From Gammaproteobacteria bacterium (GTDB taxonomy: Bacteria; Pseudomonadota; Gammaproteobacteria; DSM-16500): a stretch of DNA of 64,000 bases. Position 1 is the first letter of the stretch; each line of letters starts with the position of its first letter. The notes below the pieces were generated by a model. It did no database searches. It was not told the origin of the DNA and saw nothing but the letters and a program-made list of their open reading frames with translations. The translations under genes and the position numbers were made by a program. The stretch lies in contig JABDFQ010000005.1 in assembly GCA_013286495.1 (NCBI GenBank), positions 1-64,000 of the forward strand, read 5' to 3'. Shown in pieces: positions 38,770 to 47,042 of this stretch.

Positions 38770-38819
38770 CTGCTGATTCCTTGTAAGAAGTTTCCTTTAA
38801 AGGAAGACACTATAAAGGA

Positions 38820-39019
38820 GTTTCCCATGTTTTGCGTTGTAGCAAATGTAACGTCGGAGTTTCCTTCCCCCTCCGGGGGAAGGTGCCGACAGGCGGATGG
38901 GGGAATTTAATTCCGCAATTAATATTCCCCCATCCGTCCTTCGGACACCTTCCCCCGGAGGGGGAAGGAAACTCCGACGTTACATTTGCTACAACTCAAA
39001 TCTTGGAAACATGGGAAAC
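38820..39019. repeat. About 200-bp imperfect palindrome (E)
   Basis: Main arms 38836-38905 and 38923-38995 are near-perfect complements, beginning GTTGTAGCAAATGTAACGTC and containing CCTTCCCCCTCCGGGGGAAGG, which is itself a self-complementary hairpin. Outer flanks TTTCCCATGTTT (38821-) and AAACATGGGAAA (to about 39018) extend the symmetry with an extra stretch on the right. The centre is AT-rich (GGGGGAATTTAATTCCGC). It lies between the nnr start and the permease terminator, so it probably contains or adjoins the nnr promoter. No gene is seen in the 323-bp gap apart from this and the terminator. Confidence 0.9.
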
Positions 39020-39045
39020 AACCATTATATATAAAATCTTTTATA

Positions 39046-39076
39046 TAAAAAAATGGAGCCAGATGGCTCCATTTTA
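39046..39076 (-). terminator. Rho-independent terminator of the permease gene
   Basis: ATGGAGCC (39053-39060), loop AGAT, GGCTCCAT (39065-39072), with an A-run at 39047-39052 that is a U-tract on the minus strand. It lies 17-20 bp past the stop codon at 39093; TTTTA on the other side makes it partly bidirectional. Confidence 0.75.
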
Positions 39077-39092
39077 TCTTCCAGAAATTTAT

Positions 39093-40382
39093 TTATTCTG
39101 TTGCAAGTGCGGGTTTTGGTTTTCTTGAGAGGAAATATCCAGCTGCAAACACCAGGCTCAAAATGCCGAGTGAAACAATGCCATATTTTCCAGACAACAC
39201 CAGCAGGAACACTGCAAATAACATGAGAAAAATCAGTATCGATTTATTCGCTTTAGACTGATATTCCAGACTCTGGAAATTACGATGATAACGTCCTGCC
39301 CAGAGCATCAATGGCGGTAATAAAACCATCAGAATCAAAATACAAATCCCTGCGAAATTCAAACCGAGTGAAAATGCGTTTGGATAAAACAACACAACCA
39401 CTACTGGCGGTAAAAAAGTAGCGCCAAGTATGAATGCATTACCCAACACGCCCTGTTTTTTTATTTTCAAACCATCAGATAAAAAGTCTGACAGGCTGAG
39501 GGATACGCCAAGGAATGAGGTCGCCATGCAAATCGAAGTAAAGAATTCAAAAATGCGTGTGATGTTATTTTTCTGCAACATGGTAGCAAGCGCGGAAACT
39601 AACGCACTATTGGTATTGTTTGCACCATCCATGGATTTCAAACCAATCACGCCATCCAGTGGAATCACCCCCATGATCACCATGTCCCACAAAATGTAGC
39701 AAATCAAAGGAATAAACATGCCAATGAAGATAGCCTTGCGTAATGTCTTAATGTCTTTGTCAAAATAAGTACGCAAGCTTGGAATAATCATCAAACAACC
39801 AAACGCAACCGCTGTGGTATTTAAACTGGATGGTCGGGTGAGTACATGCATGAATTCACCGCTATCCAGATTCGTGCGGCTGATGAAAGGCAATATCAGA
39901 CAGATTAATAAAAATAATGCACCCATCTTGCCAAACATGAGAAAACGATTAACGTAATCAACACTGCGTATGCCCATGTAAACGACGATGCCAAATAATG
40001 TCGTGAATAAAATGGAAGCCGCGGTTTGTGGAATGACTACACCATATTTGGCGAGTACGTAATGGAATAAATCACCACCACCAGCAACATACGAACAAAT
40101 GATGGAATAAAGTAATACCAGATATACAACCCAGGTAATCGCCTGACCAGAACGCCCCAGGGTGGCACCTGCCATGGAAACCAGATTCGTATTCGGCGGC
40201 AGCCATAAGTTCACTTCAAGAAAGAGAAACGCTGTCACTGCCATGACGGCCCAACATCCAATCAATAAAAATAAGGATCCCCAAAAGCCCAACTGAGCCG
40301 TGGCAACAGGTAAAGCCAACATACCCGCGCCGATTGTTGTGCCAACCACTAGCAAAATACCGCCAAATAATTTGGAATTCAT
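39093..40382 (-). CDS. Aromatic amino-acid permease (TyrP/Mtr, HAAAP family), copy 1
   Basis: Proton-coupled inner-membrane transporter for tyrosine or tryptophan. The 429-aa product has about eleven hydrophobic helices. The family start GGILLVVGTTIGAGMLALPVATAQLGFWGS matches TyrP/Mtr helix 1 (G-T-x-I-G-A-G-M-L-A-L-P). Later motifs are FGIVVYMGIRSVDYVNRFLM, SLRTYFDKDIKTLRKAIFIG and ICYILWDMVIMGVIPLDG. GGAG precedes the ATG. It is a tandem paralogue of the next gene upstream (40507-41688), suggesting strong dependence on imported aromatic amino acids. Substrate preference between Tyr and Trp is not resolved. Confidence 0.92.
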   Translation of the reverse strand: MNSKLFGGILLVVGTTIGAGMLALPVATAQLGFWGSLFLLIGCWAVMAVTAFLFLEVNLWLPPNTNLVSMAGATLGRSGQAITWVVYLVLLYSIICSYVAGGGDLFHYVLAKYGVVIPQTAASILFTTLFGIVVYMGIRSVDYVNRFLMFGKMGALFLLICLILPFISRTNLDSGEFMHVLTRPSSLNTTAVAFGCLMIIPSLRTYFDKDIKTLRKAIFIGMFIPLICYILWDMVIMGVIPLDGVIGLKSMDGANNTNSALVSALATMLQKNNITRIFEFFTSICMATSFLGVSLSLSDFLSDGLKIKKQGVLGNAFILGATFLPPVVVVLFYPNAFSLGLNFAGICILILMVLLPPLMLWAGRYHRNFQSLEYQSKANKSILIFLMLFAVFLLVLSGKYGIVSLGILSLVFAAGYFLSRKPKPALATE

Positions 40383-40404
40383 GCGAATTCTCCTTCTTGT
40401 TTAT

Positions 40405-40451
40405 GTATTATTCTTGGACATAATACGTGTCATTTCTTAAGTAATACTTAA
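40405..40451. promoter_or_regulatory. Two adjacent perfect palindromes upstream of permease copy 1, operator candidates
   Basis: GTATTAT (40405-40411) / ATAATAC (40420-40426) with an 8-bp spacer, and TTAAGTA (40437-40443) / TACTTAA (40445-40451) with a 1-bp centre. Both lie in the 124-bp gap upstream of the minus-strand permease. They do not match the TyrR box or trp operator as I know them. Confidence 0.35.
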
Positions 40452-40506
40452 CATTTCTGTACATTTTTTTGTTTTATTGCAAGTTATTGATTTATTGTTG
40501 ATGTAA

Positions 40507-41688
40507 CTATAATAATGCCTGTCCCACCATCAATACCGACAACACCATCAGGACAAACGGCAACAACTTGCCCAATGGCATGGTGAAGTGACTTATCTCC
40601 TGATGTTTACGTCTTCCTGCCAACACCATCCACGAAGGCAGGAATACTAGCAAGACAATGCAATAAATACCCGCATATTTCAGCGCGCCAACAAAGATGC
40701 CCGGTGAAAATAATACGATGATCAATGGCGGAAAAAAGGTTGCCAGCGTCACGATCAGGCTATTCATTCCTTTCTTTTCCAGTTGCAAGGCATCTGCCCA
40801 GAAATCAGTAAGACATAACGATACGCCGAGAAAAGAAGTCAGCACACAAATAGATGTGAATAATTGCACGAGAAAATGAATGGAATGTGAGGATGCGGCT
40901 GCGTTTAATCCATTCACGAGACCACTGGTGGAGTTTTCGCTATTTAATAATTCGCGCAAGCTATCAAGCGGCAATACGCCCATGATCACCATGTCCCAGG
41001 CGATATAACAAAACAATGGAATCAGACTGCCGATAAAAATGGCTTTTTTTAAGCTTTTCACATCATTGCCAAAATAAATTCGCAAGCTGGGAACAATGGT
41101 GCCAAAACCAAATGAGGTGATGGTGACTGTAATGGCAGTTGCTGCTGGTACTTGTAACAAATGCCCTGTCATTAAATGTTGCGGATTAATGAGCGGCATT
41201 AATAGCAATACAACAATCAGATAAGCTGCAAATTTGACTAACATCAAACCACGATTGACATAATCAACGGAACGAATGCCAAAATAAACTACTGATCCGA
41301 ATATCACTGTAAACAGAATGGCTGCGACTGACATGGGAACGGTTATTCCTGCCAATGTCAGCAGATTATGCAGCAAGTCACTGCCACCGCCGATGTAGGC
41401 GGAAAGTAATGAATACAGCAGCAGTAAAAACGCGAGCCAGGAAATGATTTGCCCACCAGCGCCAATCGTATTGCGTGCCATGGTGTTCAAATTACTATTC
41501 ATCGGCATCCACAAATTAACTTCCAGCAACAGGAAAGCCCCGGATGTCATGATCAGCCAGCAAATCACCAGTAAAATCAATGCACCGCTAAAACCTAACT
41601 GTGCATTGGCAATTGGCAATGCAAGCATGCCAGCACCAATGGAAGTGCCAATCACGAGCAAAATACTGCCAAGTAATTTGAAATTCAT
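40507..41688 (-). CDS. Aromatic amino-acid permease (TyrP/Mtr, HAAAP family), copy 2
   Basis: Second HAAAP transporter, 393 aa. It opens LLGSILLVIGTSIGAGMLALP and shares blocks with copy 1: FGSVVYFGIRSVDYVNRGLM, SLRIYFGNDVKSLKKAIFIG and FCYIAWDMVIMGVLPLD. It lacks about 35 residues of copy 1, mostly near the C-terminus, where the last helix differs (LLPFVLMVLSVLMVGQALL). It starts 10 bp after orn and may be co-transcribed with it. Divergence between the copies suggests an old duplication and possibly different substrates. Confidence 0.92.
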   Translation of the reverse strand: MNFKLLGSILLVIGTSIGAGMLALPIANAQLGFSGALILLVICWLIMTSGAFLLLEVNLWMPMNSNLNTMARNTIGAGGQIISWLAFLLLLYSLLSAYIGGGSDLLHNLLTLAGITVPMSVAAILFTVIFGSVVYFGIRSVDYVNRGLMLVKFAAYLIVVLLLMPLINPQHLMTGHLLQVPAATAITVTITSFGFGTIVPSLRIYFGNDVKSLKKAIFIGSLIPLFCYIAWDMVIMGVLPLDSLRELLNSENSTSGLVNGLNAAASSHSIHFLVQLFTSICVLTSFLGVSLCLTDFWADALQLEKKGMNSLIVTLATFFPPLIIVLFSPGIFVGALKYAGIYCIVLLVFLPSWMVLAGRRKHQEISHFTMPLGKLLPFVLMVLSVLMVGQALL

Positions 41689-41698
41689 TGTACGTTCC

Positions 41699-42259
41699 TC
41701 AAGCTTTCATCACGCCCTGATTTAACAAATGTTCCCGATAATAGCGCAATTCATTAATGGAGTCGCGGATATCATCAAGTGCGAGATGCTTCGATTCTTT
41801 TTGTACCCCATTGTAAATTTTGGGTGCCCAGCGCAAGGCCAACTCTTTTAATGTGCTCACATCTATCATGCGATAATGAAAATATTTTTCTAATTCAGGC
41901 ATATAACGCGCCAAAAAACGTCTGTCTTGCCAGATGCTATTACCACACATGGGTGACTTTCCTTCCGGCACATGTTTTTTTAAAAATTCCAGCATGGCTT
42001 TGGCAGCAGATGATTCGTCATAAACACTTTCCTGCACACGCTGCACTAAACCGGATGCATTGTGATGCGTGGTATTCCACTCATCCATTTGATCAAGCAA
42101 GGTTTGTGATTGATGAATCGCATACACAGGACTTTCTGCAATAACATTAAGATGAGAATCAGTCACGATGGTTGCAAGTTCAATAATGCGATCCGTATCT
42201 GGATTCAAACCCGTCATTTCCAGATCAATCCAGATGAGATTCGTGGCGTTCGGTAACAT
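41699..42259 (-). CDS. orn: Oligoribonuclease
   Basis: 3'-5' exoribonuclease that degrades dinucleotides such as pGpG, ending RNA turnover and c-di-GMP breakdown. The 186-aa DEDDh protein shows [22 protein letters not shown] (the first D and E), [19 protein letters not shown] (Asp), and [18 protein letters not shown] (catalytic His and Asp). The length and C-terminal RYYREHLL are typical. The two permease genes follow on the same strand. Confidence 0.96.
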   Translation of the reverse strand: MLPNATNLIWIDLEMTGLNPDTDRIIELATIVTDSHLNVIAESPVYAIHQSQTLLDQMDEWNTTHHNASGLVQRVQESVYDESSAAKAMLEFLKKHVPEGKSPMCGNSIWQDRRFLARYMPELEKYFHYRMIDVSTLKELALRWAPKIYNGVQKESKHLALDDIRDSINELRYYREHLLNQGVMKA

Positions 42260-42360
42260 GGTTATTTTCCTGGTTGTTGGTTAGTGCAAATTAGGACGTA
42301 AACTAACACATCTGCACATGCTGGTACTAGCTGGTATGTTGCTGTAAAGTAAGCGGTCTT

Positions 42361-42951
42361 ATGTTAACGACCATTCTCGCTATCATTATTGCTTATCTTA
42401 TCGGATCGCTATCGAGTGCGATCATCGTTTGTCGTCTCATGCGCTTGCCTGATCCACGCACGCAAGGTTCAGGAAATCCTGGAGCAACGAATGTCTTGCG
42501 AATCGGCGGGAAAAAAGCGGCTTTAATCACATTACTCGGCGATGCACTCAAAGGCTTTCTTCCTGTATTCATCGCAAAAATATTCGGACTTCCCGATCTC
42601 ACCATCGCATTGATTGCACTCGCTGCCTTCATTGGCCATTTATTTCCATTGTATTTTCATTTCGAAGGCGGCAAAGGTGTCGCGACTTTAATTGGTTGTT
42701 TGCTCGCTCTAAATTGGCAAACGAGTTTATGCTGGATAATTGTCTGGATCATGATGGCTATTTTATTTCGTTATTCTTCTCTCGCTGCACTCGCTGCTTC
42801 TGTCCTTGCGCCGGTTTTCATCTGGCTATTCACCGGTAAATTATCATGGACACTGGTGCTCGCGTGCATGAGCGTGATCCTCGTCCTTCGTCATCACAGC
42901 AATATCAAAAAATTAATATGCGGCGAAGAAAATAAAATTGGCAAAAAATAA
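42361..42951 (+). CDS. plsY: Glycerol-3-phosphate acyltransferase PlsY
   Basis: Inner-membrane enzyme that acylates glycerol-3-phosphate from acyl-phosphate, the first step of phospholipid synthesis. The 196-aa protein has five hydrophobic helices and the three PlsY motifs: IAYLIGSLSSAIIVCRLM, DPRTQGSGNPGATNVLRIGGK, and FIGHLFPLYFHFEGGKGVAT. LRHHSNIKKLICGEENKIG is the normal ending. It is divergent from orn and convergent with a doubtful small frame and tsaD; the plsY-tsaD neighbourhood is common. Confidence 0.96.
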   Translation: MLTTILAIIIAYLIGSLSSAIIVCRLMRLPDPRTQGSGNPGATNVLRIGGKKAALITLLGDALKGFLPVFIAKIFGLPDLTIALIALAAFIGHLFPLYFHFEGGKGVATLIGCLLALNWQTSLCWIIVWIMMAILFRYSSLAALAASVLAPVFIWLFTGKLSWTLVLACMSVILVLRHHSNIKKLICGEENKIGKK

Positions 42952-42958
42952 AATATAA

Positions 42959-43171
42959 TTACTTGCAAACAATTTTCAAACTCTGTTGTGGCTGATAAAA
43001 ATTCTGCATGATGTTCGTAAAACCATCCGCTAATTCTGCTTTAGCCAGCAAATAGTTTTTATTCGCATCAGCCAGTTTCGCTATTTTGTCCACCGCCAGC
43101 TTCATAGCATAATAGGCTTCTTCTGCCGTTTTAAAGTTTGTCTCATGCAGCTGAGTCGATTTTTTCTGCAT
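42959..43171 (-). CDS. Doubtful small helical protein (70 aa)
   Basis: A 70-aa frame from the ATG at 43171 (79 aa from a TTG at 43198) between plsY and tsaD. Its sequence is an amphipathic helix (NFKTAEEAYYAMKLAVDKIA, KLADANKNYLLAKAELADGF) loosely like phasin-type proteins. No ribosome-binding site is visible and no neighbour supports it. It is listed because its composition looks protein-like and it does not lie over another gene. Confidence 0.35.
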   Translation of the reverse strand: MQKKSTQLHETNFKTAEEAYYAMKLAVDKIAKLADANKNYLLAKAELADGFTNIMQNFYQPQQSLKIVCK

Positions 43172-43258
43172 TACAGAAATAAAAATTGGCAAGTTCAAAA
43201 TTTTAACGACACATTTTCTTAAGATATATTTGTTAAAAAATTAGGTGGTCTATTTATT

Positions 43259-44269
43259 TTATTTGCTAATCTCATCCAGCGCCCAACGTGGGAACACTTC
43301 CACAGCCAAATCCTCACGCTCACCTGCCAATAATCGCTGACAACCGACATATGCAATCATCGCGCCATTGTCCGTGCAAAATTCCATGCGTGGAAAATAA
43401 AGCGATGCCTGCTGTTTCTTGCACATTTCATGTAAAGCATGGCGCAAGGATTTATTCGCACCCACACCACCTGCGATCACCAATGTGGAATAACCCGTTT
43501 CCTGTAACGCACGCCGACATTTGATTGCAAGCGTTGCCACTACTGCATCTTCAAATGCACGCGCGATATCTGCACGAGTTTGTTCATCCAGAGGATTTGC
43601 TTCGACCGTATGCAAGGCAAATGTTTTCAATCCACTGAAACTGAAATCAAGTCCAGGTCTATCCACCATCGGTCGCGGAAAATGAAACCGATCTGGATTG
43701 CCGCGGAGAGCAAGCTTTGCCAATAACGCTCCGCCTGGATAACCCAATCCCAGTAATTTTGCGGTTTTATCGAATGCTTCTCCCGCTGCATCATCGAGGG
43801 TATCGCCAATAATTTCATATGTGCCTTGCTTCTCGACCTTCACTAATTCGGTATGTCCGCCTGACACCAGCAAAGCGATAAAGGGGAAACTCGGCGGATC
43901 AGGCTCAAGAAATGGCGCCAGCAAATGCCCTTCCAGATGATGCACGCCGATGGTCGGCACATTCCAGGCAAACCCCAGTGTTCTGCCCAGCATCGCACCC
44001 GTCAGTAAGGCACCGACGAGGCCTGGCCCTTTGGTATATGCAACACCATGAATGTCCTTGCCGGTAAGCTGTGCTTTTTCAAGCACTTCAGTGATGAGAG
44101 GAATTGCGCGACGCACATGATCGCGCGAAGCAAGTTCGGGCACCACACCACCCCATTTGGCATGAATATCGGTCTGACTGTGCAGTGTGTGCGCAAGCAA
44201 ACCGCGTTCGGAATCATAAATCGCGATTCCGGTTTCATCACATGAGGTTTCTATACCGAGGACACGCAT
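43259..44269 (-). CDS. tsaD: tRNA N6-adenosine threonylcarbamoyltransferase TsaD
   Basis: Transfers the threonylcarbamoyl group to A37 of ANN-reading tRNAs, with TsaB and TsaE. The 336-aa length is standard. Family motifs: [19 protein letters not shown], metal-binding [13 protein letters not shown] (two His), [11 protein letters not shown], and [15 protein letters not shown] with the later [18 protein letters not shown] carrying the metal Asp. It is divergent from rpsU, the widely conserved arrangement. TsaE is encoded at 36833-37285. Confidence 0.97.
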   Translation of the reverse strand: MRVLGIETSCDETGIAIYDSERGLLAHTLHSQTDIHAKWGGVVPELASRDHVRRAIPLITEVLEKAQLTGKDIHGVAYTKGPGLVGALLTGAMLGRTLGFAWNVPTIGVHHLEGHLLAPFLEPDPPSFPFIALLVSGGHTELVKVEKQGTYEIIGDTLDDAAGEAFDKTAKLLGLGYPGGALLAKLALRGNPDRFHFPRPMVDRPGLDFSFSGLKTFALHTVEANPLDEQTRADIARAFEDAVVATLAIKCRRALQETGYSTLVIAGGVGANKSLRHALHEMCKKQQASLYFPRMEFCTDNGAMIAYVGCQRLLAGEREDLAVEVFPRWALDEISK

Positions 44270-44335
44270 ATTTGCCCGACACTTATGGAAAAGCGGCCTA
44301 TTCTATATGGATTTATCCCGACCCTCACCAAATCT

Positions 44336-44364
44336 TTGCATTTCGTCTGATCTGGCATTAGAAT
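44336..44364 (+). promoter_or_regulatory. Sigma-70 promoter candidate for rpsU operon
   Basis: TTGCAT (44336-44341), 17-bp spacer, TAGAAT (44359-44364), 44 bp before the rpsU ATG in the divergent gap with tsaD. Good spacing and four to five matches in each hexamer. Confidence 0.6.
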
Positions 44365-44407
44365 TGGCGGTCTTTAAATGATTACTAATTAGGAAGTAGT
44401 GTTAACT

Positions 44408-44671
44408 ATGCCAACCGTACGTGTAAGAGATAATGAAAATTTTGAACTCAGCCTGCGCCGTTTCAAGCGCCTGTGCGAGAAAGCCGGCATTCTTGCTGAT
44501 TTAAGACGTCATGAATTTTATGAAAAACCTACCTGGAAGCGTAAGCGCAAGAAAGCTGCTGCGGTAAAGCGTTACCAGAAGAAAATCCTGCGCGAACATA
44601 TGGCGCTTGAACGTGATCGTCAGCCAACCGGTACTGGCAACCGTCGCGAAAAAGAAAAAGAAGCTGCCTAG
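44408..44671 (+). CDS. rpsU: Small ribosomal subunit protein bS21
   Basis: 30S protein needed for translation initiation. From the ATG at 44408 ([20 protein letters not shown]) it is 87 aa. The first 70 residues match S21 ([20 protein letters not shown]) and the tail is an extra charged stretch ([17 protein letters not shown]), longer than the 71 aa of E. coli. It is the first gene of the macromolecular-synthesis cluster and is followed by a strong terminator that would limit read-through to dnaG, as known for this operon. Confidence 0.96.
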   Translation: MPTVRVRDNENFELSLRRFKRLCEKAGILADLRRHEFYEKPTWKRKRKKAAAVKRYQKKILREHMALERDRQPTGTGNRREKEKEAA

Positions 44672-44681
44672 TCAATCCTGA

Positions 44682-44708
44682 AACCCCGCGAAATCGCGGG
44701 GTTTTTTT
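44682..44708 (+). terminator. Rho-independent terminator between rpsU and yqeY
   Basis: AACCCCGCG (44682-44690), loop AAAT, CGCGGGGTT (44695-44703), then TTTTTT. A textbook terminator 10 bp after rpsU, likely allowing high S21 expression with partial read-through. Confidence 0.9.
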
Positions 44709-44728
44709 CATTTGAAAAAGGACGATTC

Positions 44729-45178
44729 ATGCCATCCGCTATTAAAAATCACATTACTGAAGACATGAAAACTGCCATGCGCGCTCAGGAAAAAGAACGT
44801 CTGGCGACGATTCGCCTGATTCTGGCTGCCTTGAAACAGCGTGAAGTGGACGAACGAATTGAATTGTCTGATGAGCAAATCCTTGCCACGCTCAATAAAA
44901 TGATCAAGCAGCGACGTGATTCCATTAGCCAGTTTGAAGCCGGCAATCGACCTGATCTTGCGCAAAAGGAAAGCGAAGAAGTTCGCATCATTCAGCAATA
45001 TTTGCCTGCACAATTGTCAGCAGCTGAAGTAGAACAAGCTGTCATGGCTGCCATTACAGAAGCTGGCGCGAGTTCTGCCAAGGACATGGGCAAGGTGATG
45101 GGCGTACTGAAAGCCAAACTGCAAGGCAAGGCAGACATGACCGTGGTCAGTGCCAAGGTCAAGGAAAAGCTGGCGTAG
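44729..45178 (+). CDS. yqeY: GatB/YqeY domain protein
   Basis: Soluble 149-aa helical protein of the YqeY family, related to the C-terminal tRNA-binding part of GatB; its own role is not established. Visible features are ITEDMKTAMRAQEKERLATI at the start, RDSISQFEAGNRPDLAQKES in the middle and IIQQYLPAQLSAAEVEQAV, then SAKDMGKVMGVLKAKLQGKA at the end. It sits between rpsU and dnaG, its usual position in many proteobacteria. AAAGGA precedes the ATG. Confidence 0.94.
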   Translation: MPSAIKNHITEDMKTAMRAQEKERLATIRLILAALKQREVDERIELSDEQILATLNKMIKQRRDSISQFEAGNRPDLAQKESEEVRIIQQYLPAQLSAAEVEQAVMAAITEAGASSAKDMGKVMGVLKAKLQGKADMTVVSAKVKEKLA

Positions 45179-45249
45179 TCTTGCTATTTTAGTTCCCGTT
45201 GCATAAATTGAACCTTTCTCGTCATCGTAAACCCTGAGGTCATCGCAAC

Positions 45250-46998
45250 GTGAATATTCCACGTGAATTTATTGAATTACTCCTCGCCAAAATTGACATT
45301 GTTGATTTGATCAACACGCAAATCCCATTACGCAAAAAATCTGGCAGCAATTATTTCGCGCGTTGTCCTTTCCATAATGAAAAAAGCGCATCTTTTTCTG
45401 TTAGCCAGCAAAAGCAATTTTATTATTGTTTTGGCTGCGGCGCACATGGCAATGCCATTGATTTCATGATGCAACATGAACGCCTAAGCTTTCCGGAAGC
45501 CATCGAAACACTGGCTCGTACAGCGGGCATGGAAGTTCCAAAAGTAGCAGGCGGTGCGAAAAAAGATGACTCCTTGCCAGCGCTATATGCCTTAATGACT
45601 GAAGTCACGCGTTATTATCATGAACAATTACGCGGCGCAAAACATGCCATTGCCTATTTAAAAAATCGTGGTATTTCCGGGCAAATTGCCAAACAATTTT
45701 TATTGGGTTATGCACCTGCATCTTTTCATCAAATCCTCGATCATTTTGGTAAAACTGATGCTGATAAAAAGAAATTACTCGATACGGGTCTCATCATTAA
45801 AAAAGATGAAGGTGGTTATTTTGATCGATTCCGTGATCGCATCATGTTTCCAATACATGATTATCGTGGACGCATTATTGGATTTGGCGGACGCATACTC
45901 GAGAAAGGTGAGCCGAAATATTTAAATTCACCTGAAACCGCATTGTTTCAGAAAGGTCACGAATTATATGGTTTGTTTGAAGCATTACGCGCCAATCGCA
46001 AGCTCGATAAAATATTAGTCGTCGAAGGTTATATGGATGTCGTTGCCTTGTTTCAGCATGAAATTACTTATGCCGTTGCAACACTGGGTACAGCAACGAC
46101 AGCGCATCATATAAATCGTTTAACACGTTATGTAACAGAAATTATTTTTTGTTTTGATGGTGATGAAGCAGGCCGCAATGCTGCATGGCGTGCATTACAA
46201 GTTTTATTTCCATTAATGCAGGATAATCTGCAAATCAGATTTTTATTTTTACCTGATGGTGAAGACCCAGATTCATTAGTGCGCAAGGAAGGAAAAGCAG
46301 CATTTGAAGCACGTATTAATTCAGCATCATCCTTATCTGCATTTTTCTTTCTGACACTCAGCCGTCAATCGGATCTTGGCACGATTGAAGGTCGCGCACG
46401 TTTCGCATCCAGTGCATTAACGTTTATCAAACAGGTACCTTCTGCAATCTTGCCGGAAATATTGCTGGAAGAATTAGCCAAACGCGCACGTGTGGATGTC
46501 ACCGAATTAAAACAGCAAATCAGAAATCCTGCTGCGAGTTTGCAAATTCCTGTTGCAATACCAGAACCCGAGATTAGCAAACCTAAATTAAAACCAGCGA
46601 TGCAAATCGCACTCGCCTTGCTGGTGCAAAATCCGCAGCTTGCCAAATCAGTGAAGACATCTTTACCGCAAGGTAATTTACTCGGATTAAATTTTCTGCA
46701 TCGCTTACTGGATGTCATTAGCTTGCAACCTGAAATAAATACCGCTGCATTGATCGAATCATGGCGTGGGCAAAAAGAAGAAAACTTCGTAAAAAATCTC
46801 GCTTGCTGGGAGCATTCAATTCCTGAAGCCGGCATTACGCATGAATTTCTAGGCACATTAAGACAATTAAACTTGCTGATTATTGAAGATGAAATCAATC
46901 GTTTGTTATCCAAAGCGAGTGAAGGTGAACTGGCTGATGAAGAAAAACAGGAATTATCAAGATGGATTTTAAAGAAAAAAGAAATGACAGTGGTTTAA
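45250..46998 (+). CDS. dnaG: DNA primase DnaG
   Basis: Makes RNA primers at the replication fork. The 582-aa product begins at a GTG with GAGG nine bases upstream. An N-terminal CHC2 zinc finger has C39, H42, C60 and C63 (ARCPFHNEKS ... YYCFGCGAHG). A catalytic core follows (IMFPIHDYRGRIIGFGGRIL), then the TOPRIM segment (LVVEGYMDVVALFQ, then IFCFDGDEAGRNAAW). The C-terminal ~130 residues form the helical DnaB-binding domain. Length matches E. coli (581). rpoD would normally follow, but 4.5 kb of other genes intervene. Confidence 0.97.
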   Translation: MNIPREFIELLLAKIDIVDLINTQIPLRKKSGSNYFARCPFHNEKSASFSVSQQKQFYYCFGCGAHGNAIDFMMQHERLSFPEAIETLARTAGMEVPKVAGGAKKDDSLPALYALMTEVTRYYHEQLRGAKHAIAYLKNRGISGQIAKQFLLGYAPASFHQILDHFGKTDADKKKLLDTGLIIKKDEGGYFDRFRDRIMFPIHDYRGRIIGFGGRILEKGEPKYLNSPETALFQKGHELYGLFEALRANRKLDKILVVEGYMDVVALFQHEITYAVATLGTATTAHHINRLTRYVTEIIFCFDGDEAGRNAAWRALQVLFPLMQDNLQIRFLFLPDGEDPDSLVRKEGKAAFEARINSASSLSAFFFLTLSRQSDLGTIEGRARFASSALTFIKQVPSAILPEILLEELAKRARVDVTELKQQIRNPAASLQIPVAIPEPEISKPKLKPAMQIALALLVQNPQLAKSVKTSLPQGNLLGLNFLHRLLDVISLQPEINTAALIESWRGQKEENFVKNLACWEHSIPEAGITHEFLGTLRQLNLLIIEDEINRLLSKASEGELADEEKQELSRWILKKKEMTVV

Positions 46999-47042
46999 GT
47001 TAGCAAATACCATAAATGGAATTACCTGGAGATTATTAAGCA

